Source of the DNA: Thermodesulfovibrionales bacterium
Lineage (GTDB): Bacteria; Nitrospirota; Thermodesulfovibrionia; Thermodesulfovibrionales; Dissulfurispiraceae
Reading direction: 5' to 3'
NCBI GenBank assembly: GCA_021129835.1
Contig: JAJOKM010000061.1
Location: 1-6,630 of the forward strand
DNA length: 6,630 nt
This document shows positions 5,232 through 6,630 of this stretch, in pieces. Each line of letters begins with the position of its first letter. Position 1 is the stretch's first letter. Below the pieces are notes generated by a model, which saw only the letters and a program-made list of their open reading frames with translations, searched no databases and was not told the DNA's origin. The position numbers and the translations under genes were made by a program.

Positions 5232-5270
5232 GACTCTCGACTCTTGACTCTCGACTACTGACCAGTGACC
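5232..5270. repeat. 7-bp tandem array over the birA stop codon
   Basis: Heptads beginning with GAC run in register from 5232: GACTCTC, GACTCTT, GACTCTC, GACTACT, GACCAGT, then a partial GACC. The birA stop (5255-5257) and its last few codons lie inside the array, so the end of BirA is spelled by repeat sequence. The reverse complement resembles the array at 4465-4520. Confidence 0.85.
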
Positions 5271-6217
5271 CCTAAAATATCCCCGGAAATGACCCTTTCG
5301 AGAGTCCCATCCGCCTTTTGCACGATGAGCGCACCATCGACATCAATATCCATTGCCCTGCCATCCAATCTCTCTCTTTCACCGCGAACGCTCACCCAGG
5401 CGCCGATGGTGTTGCTGAGTGCCTTCCACCTCTTCCTGATGGTTTCAAATCCGGATACCTCGAAAATCTGGTAAAGTGATTCAAGCTGCACAAGAATATC
5501 CTGAGCCAATTGCACGCGGGACACCTCTTTGCCGCATTCTGTTTTCAGGGAGGTGACTATCCCCTTGATTTCATGAGGGAGACTTTCGGTGTTTACATTT
5601 ATGCCTATCCCGATGATGATGTAGTTTATACGGTCTGTCTCGGCGCTCATGTCGATAAGTATTCCACCTACCTTCAGGCCTCTGATAAGAATGTCGTTGG
5701 GCCATTTCAGCTCTGGTTTCAGTTCGGTGAGCTGCTCTATAGCCTGAGCTGCCGCTACGCCGGCGATTATGGGGAATCTAATCGCCTCTGAGGGATTGAT
5801 GGCCGGCCTCAAGATTATCGAGAGGTATATCCCCCCGGGCGGAGACGCCCAGTCCCTCCCGATCCTTCCCCGTCCCGCGGTTTGAGTCTCGGCAATGACG
5901 ATGGTTCCTTCATTTGCCCCCTGAGCGGCGAGGGACTTGGCGGCATCCTGTGTTGAGGACACCTCTTGGTGATATGCTATCTGCTGCCCCAGAAGATTTG
6001 TCCTCAGCCCAGCCTTAATCTCTTTTGGCAAAAGGAGATCAGGCCGGCCTATAAGACGGTATCCCTTTCCATGGAATGATTCGATCTGGTATCCTTCACG
6101 CTGGAGTGATCTAATGCACTTCCATATAGCTGTTCGAGAGATGCCGAGTACTTTGGCCAGCGTCTCGCCAGAGATGCAGTCGCCTTGCCTTAGTGTCTGG
6201 AGAACCGCCTCTTTCAT
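5255..6217 (-). CDS. birA: Biotin-protein ligase and biotin repressor BirA
   Basis: BirA makes biotinyl-AMP, transfers biotin to carrier-protein lysines of biotin-dependent enzymes, and as a biotinyl-AMP-bound dimer represses biotin genes. The 320-aa product has both parts. Residues ~15-43 form an N-terminal helix-turn-helix (GETLAKVLGISRTAIWKCI). The ligase domain has the adenylate loop GRGRIGRDW (115-123), KWPND (171-175), KVGGILID with the conserved lysine K183, and IIIGIGINVN (200-209). A small C-terminal SH3-like domain covers ~268-320. The start is ambiguous: an in-frame TTG at 6256 lies in the -35 box and is ruled out if that promoter is used. ATG 6223 lies 4 nt past the -10, upstream of the likely transcript start. 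ATG 6217 is preferred and gives a near-leaderless mRNA. The last residues and the stop fall in a heptad array, so the tail may have been rewritten. Confidence 0.95.
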   Translation of the reverse strand: MKEAVLQTLRQGDCISGETLAKVLGISRTAIWKCIRSLQREGYQIESFHGKGYRLIGRPDLLLPKEIKAGLRTNLLGQQIAYHQEVSSTQDAAKSLAAQGANEGTIVIAETQTAGRGRIGRDWASPPGGIYLSIILRPAINPSEAIRFPIIAGVAAAQAIEQLTELKPELKWPNDILIRGLKVGGILIDMSAETDRINYIIIGIGINVNTESLPHEIKGIVTSLKTECGKEVSRVQLAQDILVQLESLYQIFEVSGFETIRKRWKALSNTIGAWVSVRGERERLDGRAMDIDVDGALIVQKADGTLERVISGDILGVTGQ

Positions 6218-6227
6218 GATCATGTTT

Positions 6228-6256
6228 ATTGTACGAGTTTTCTTGCCGGCTGTCAA
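6228..6256 (-). promoter_or_regulatory. Strong sigma-70-type promoter of birA
   Basis: On the minus strand TTGACA (6251-6256, perfect -35) and TACAAT (6228-6233, -10) are separated by the optimal 17 bp. Initiation is expected near 6220-6222, only a few bases before ATG 6217. The promoter would drive birA, bioY and probably the genes behind them. Confidence 0.8.
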
Positions 6257-6281
6257 CTACAAGAGAATTTTTGGTTAACAA
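6250..6281. promoter_or_regulatory. BirA-type operator overlapping the -35 box
   Basis: GGTTAACAA (6273-6281) and the imperfect inverted half CTGTCAACT (6250-6258, 6 of 9 matching) are separated by 14 bp. This is the half-site sequence and spacing reported for BirA operators (a TTGTnAACC half and its inverse, 14-15 bp apart). The weaker half contains the -35 hexamer, so bound BirA would block the promoter. It predicts biotin-responsive autoregulation of the operon. Confidence 0.7.
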
Positions 6282-6630
6282 TCACCCCTTGGCAAAACGC
6301 CGTCTAAGTGGTAGATTTATAAGTAGAATTAGCACTCTGAAGGAAGAGAGCACGAATGCCCCGCTGGATAGCATACATCTGCCGGGATTTGTCCTGCCGA
6401 AGGGGCGTCCGGGATTAAATGGCGTGATCAAAGATGACCCACAAAAATGAAAGTGACGAATTACTTTGCAGAGAGCATCATAACTCGTTGCCCTCGAATT
6501 ACCTCATCAAAAATCCAGACGAAATTATATCATTGTCTCATATAAAAATCCACACAAAAATAGGCTATCTCCTAACATCAAGAAATCTTATGCAAGGCCA
6601 GAGGATTTGAGGTATAATTCTAAAAGAGGC
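6282..6630. other. Upstream intergenic region, no convincing gene
   Basis: About 350 bp with no recognised gene. A plus-strand open frame ending at TGA 6448-6450 has fairly GC-rich third positions over its last ~37 codons, but no start signal and no family I know. Two near-copies of AAAAATCCAnAC occur at about 6510 and 6545. A TATAAT at 6613-6618 points toward a possible rightward gene beyond the window; its -35 is poor. Confidence 0.5.
6613..6618 (+). promoter_or_regulatory. Possible -10 box of a rightward gene beyond the window
   Basis: TATAAT matches the consensus exactly, and AAGAGG follows near the window end like a ribosome-binding site. No good -35 is found at 16-18 bp, so this is tentative. 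Confidence 0.25.

Noticed and set aside
5510..5791. Plus-strand open frame of 93 codons
   Set aside because: It is antisense to the catalytic part of birA, with no family resemblance.
6224..6256. Longer birA start at TTG 6256
   Set aside because: The codon lies in the -35 hexamer, upstream of the predicted transcript start.
6337..6450. Possible C-terminal gene remnant on the plus strand
   Set aside because: Third positions look mildly coding-like, but there is no start signal, no recognised motif, and the opposite strand is equally open.

Overview
All recognisable genes in this 6.6 kb window lie on the minus strand, so transcription runs from high to low coordinates. The promoters I can read are of the bacterial sigma-70 type (TTGACA-17-TACAAT in front of birA), which argues for a bacterium. 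A galE, a biotin regulator with an ECF biotin-uptake module, and intergenic DNA full of 7-bp-period repeats suggest an uncultured, moderate-GC lineage. I cannot name the phylum.

Layout, in transcription order. (1) 6630-6218 is largely non-coding. It holds a BirA-type operator and a strong promoter for birA. (2) 6217-5255 is birA, a two-domain biotin-protein ligase and repressor. (3) 5205-4651 is bioY, the biotin-binding membrane S component. (4) 4463-3780 is an ECF-family ATPase (ecfA, bioM-like). (5) 3790-3504 is the remnant of ecfT (bioN-like): its first ~30 codons are joined directly to its last ~60, the middle two thirds are missing, and there is also a 1-nt frameshift. (6) 3543-3112 is a Cys-rich DUF1284 protein whose start lies inside the ecfT remnant. 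(7) 3111-2517 is about 600 bp of repeat-rich intergenic DNA. (8) 2516-1545 is galE. (9) 1410-163 is an AT-rich AAA ATPase of the DUF4143 type with its own promoter. A threefold 17-bp repeat follows it.

How the genes work together: BirA attaches biotin to carboxylases and senses biotinyl-AMP. The operator over its promoter predicts that BirA represses birA and the genes behind it. BioY captures biotin, and EcfA with EcfT would energise uptake. Because EcfT is gutted and EcfA has lost any visible ribosome-binding site to a heptad-repeat array, the module looks as if it is decaying to BirA plus solitary BioY, unless a shared EcfAT exists elsewhere. galE (sugar-nucleotide metabolism) and the ATPase seem unrelated to biotin.

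The most striking non-genic feature is a set of degenerate 7-bp-period arrays sitting exactly on gene boundaries: the birA stop, the bioY stop and the ecfA start. With them is a recurring end motif, CCTGAGTAGTTAC. I see no CRISPR array, tRNA, rRNA or complete transposon. I did not find a clear new multi-gene system; the best leads are the internally deleted ecfT and the repeat family.
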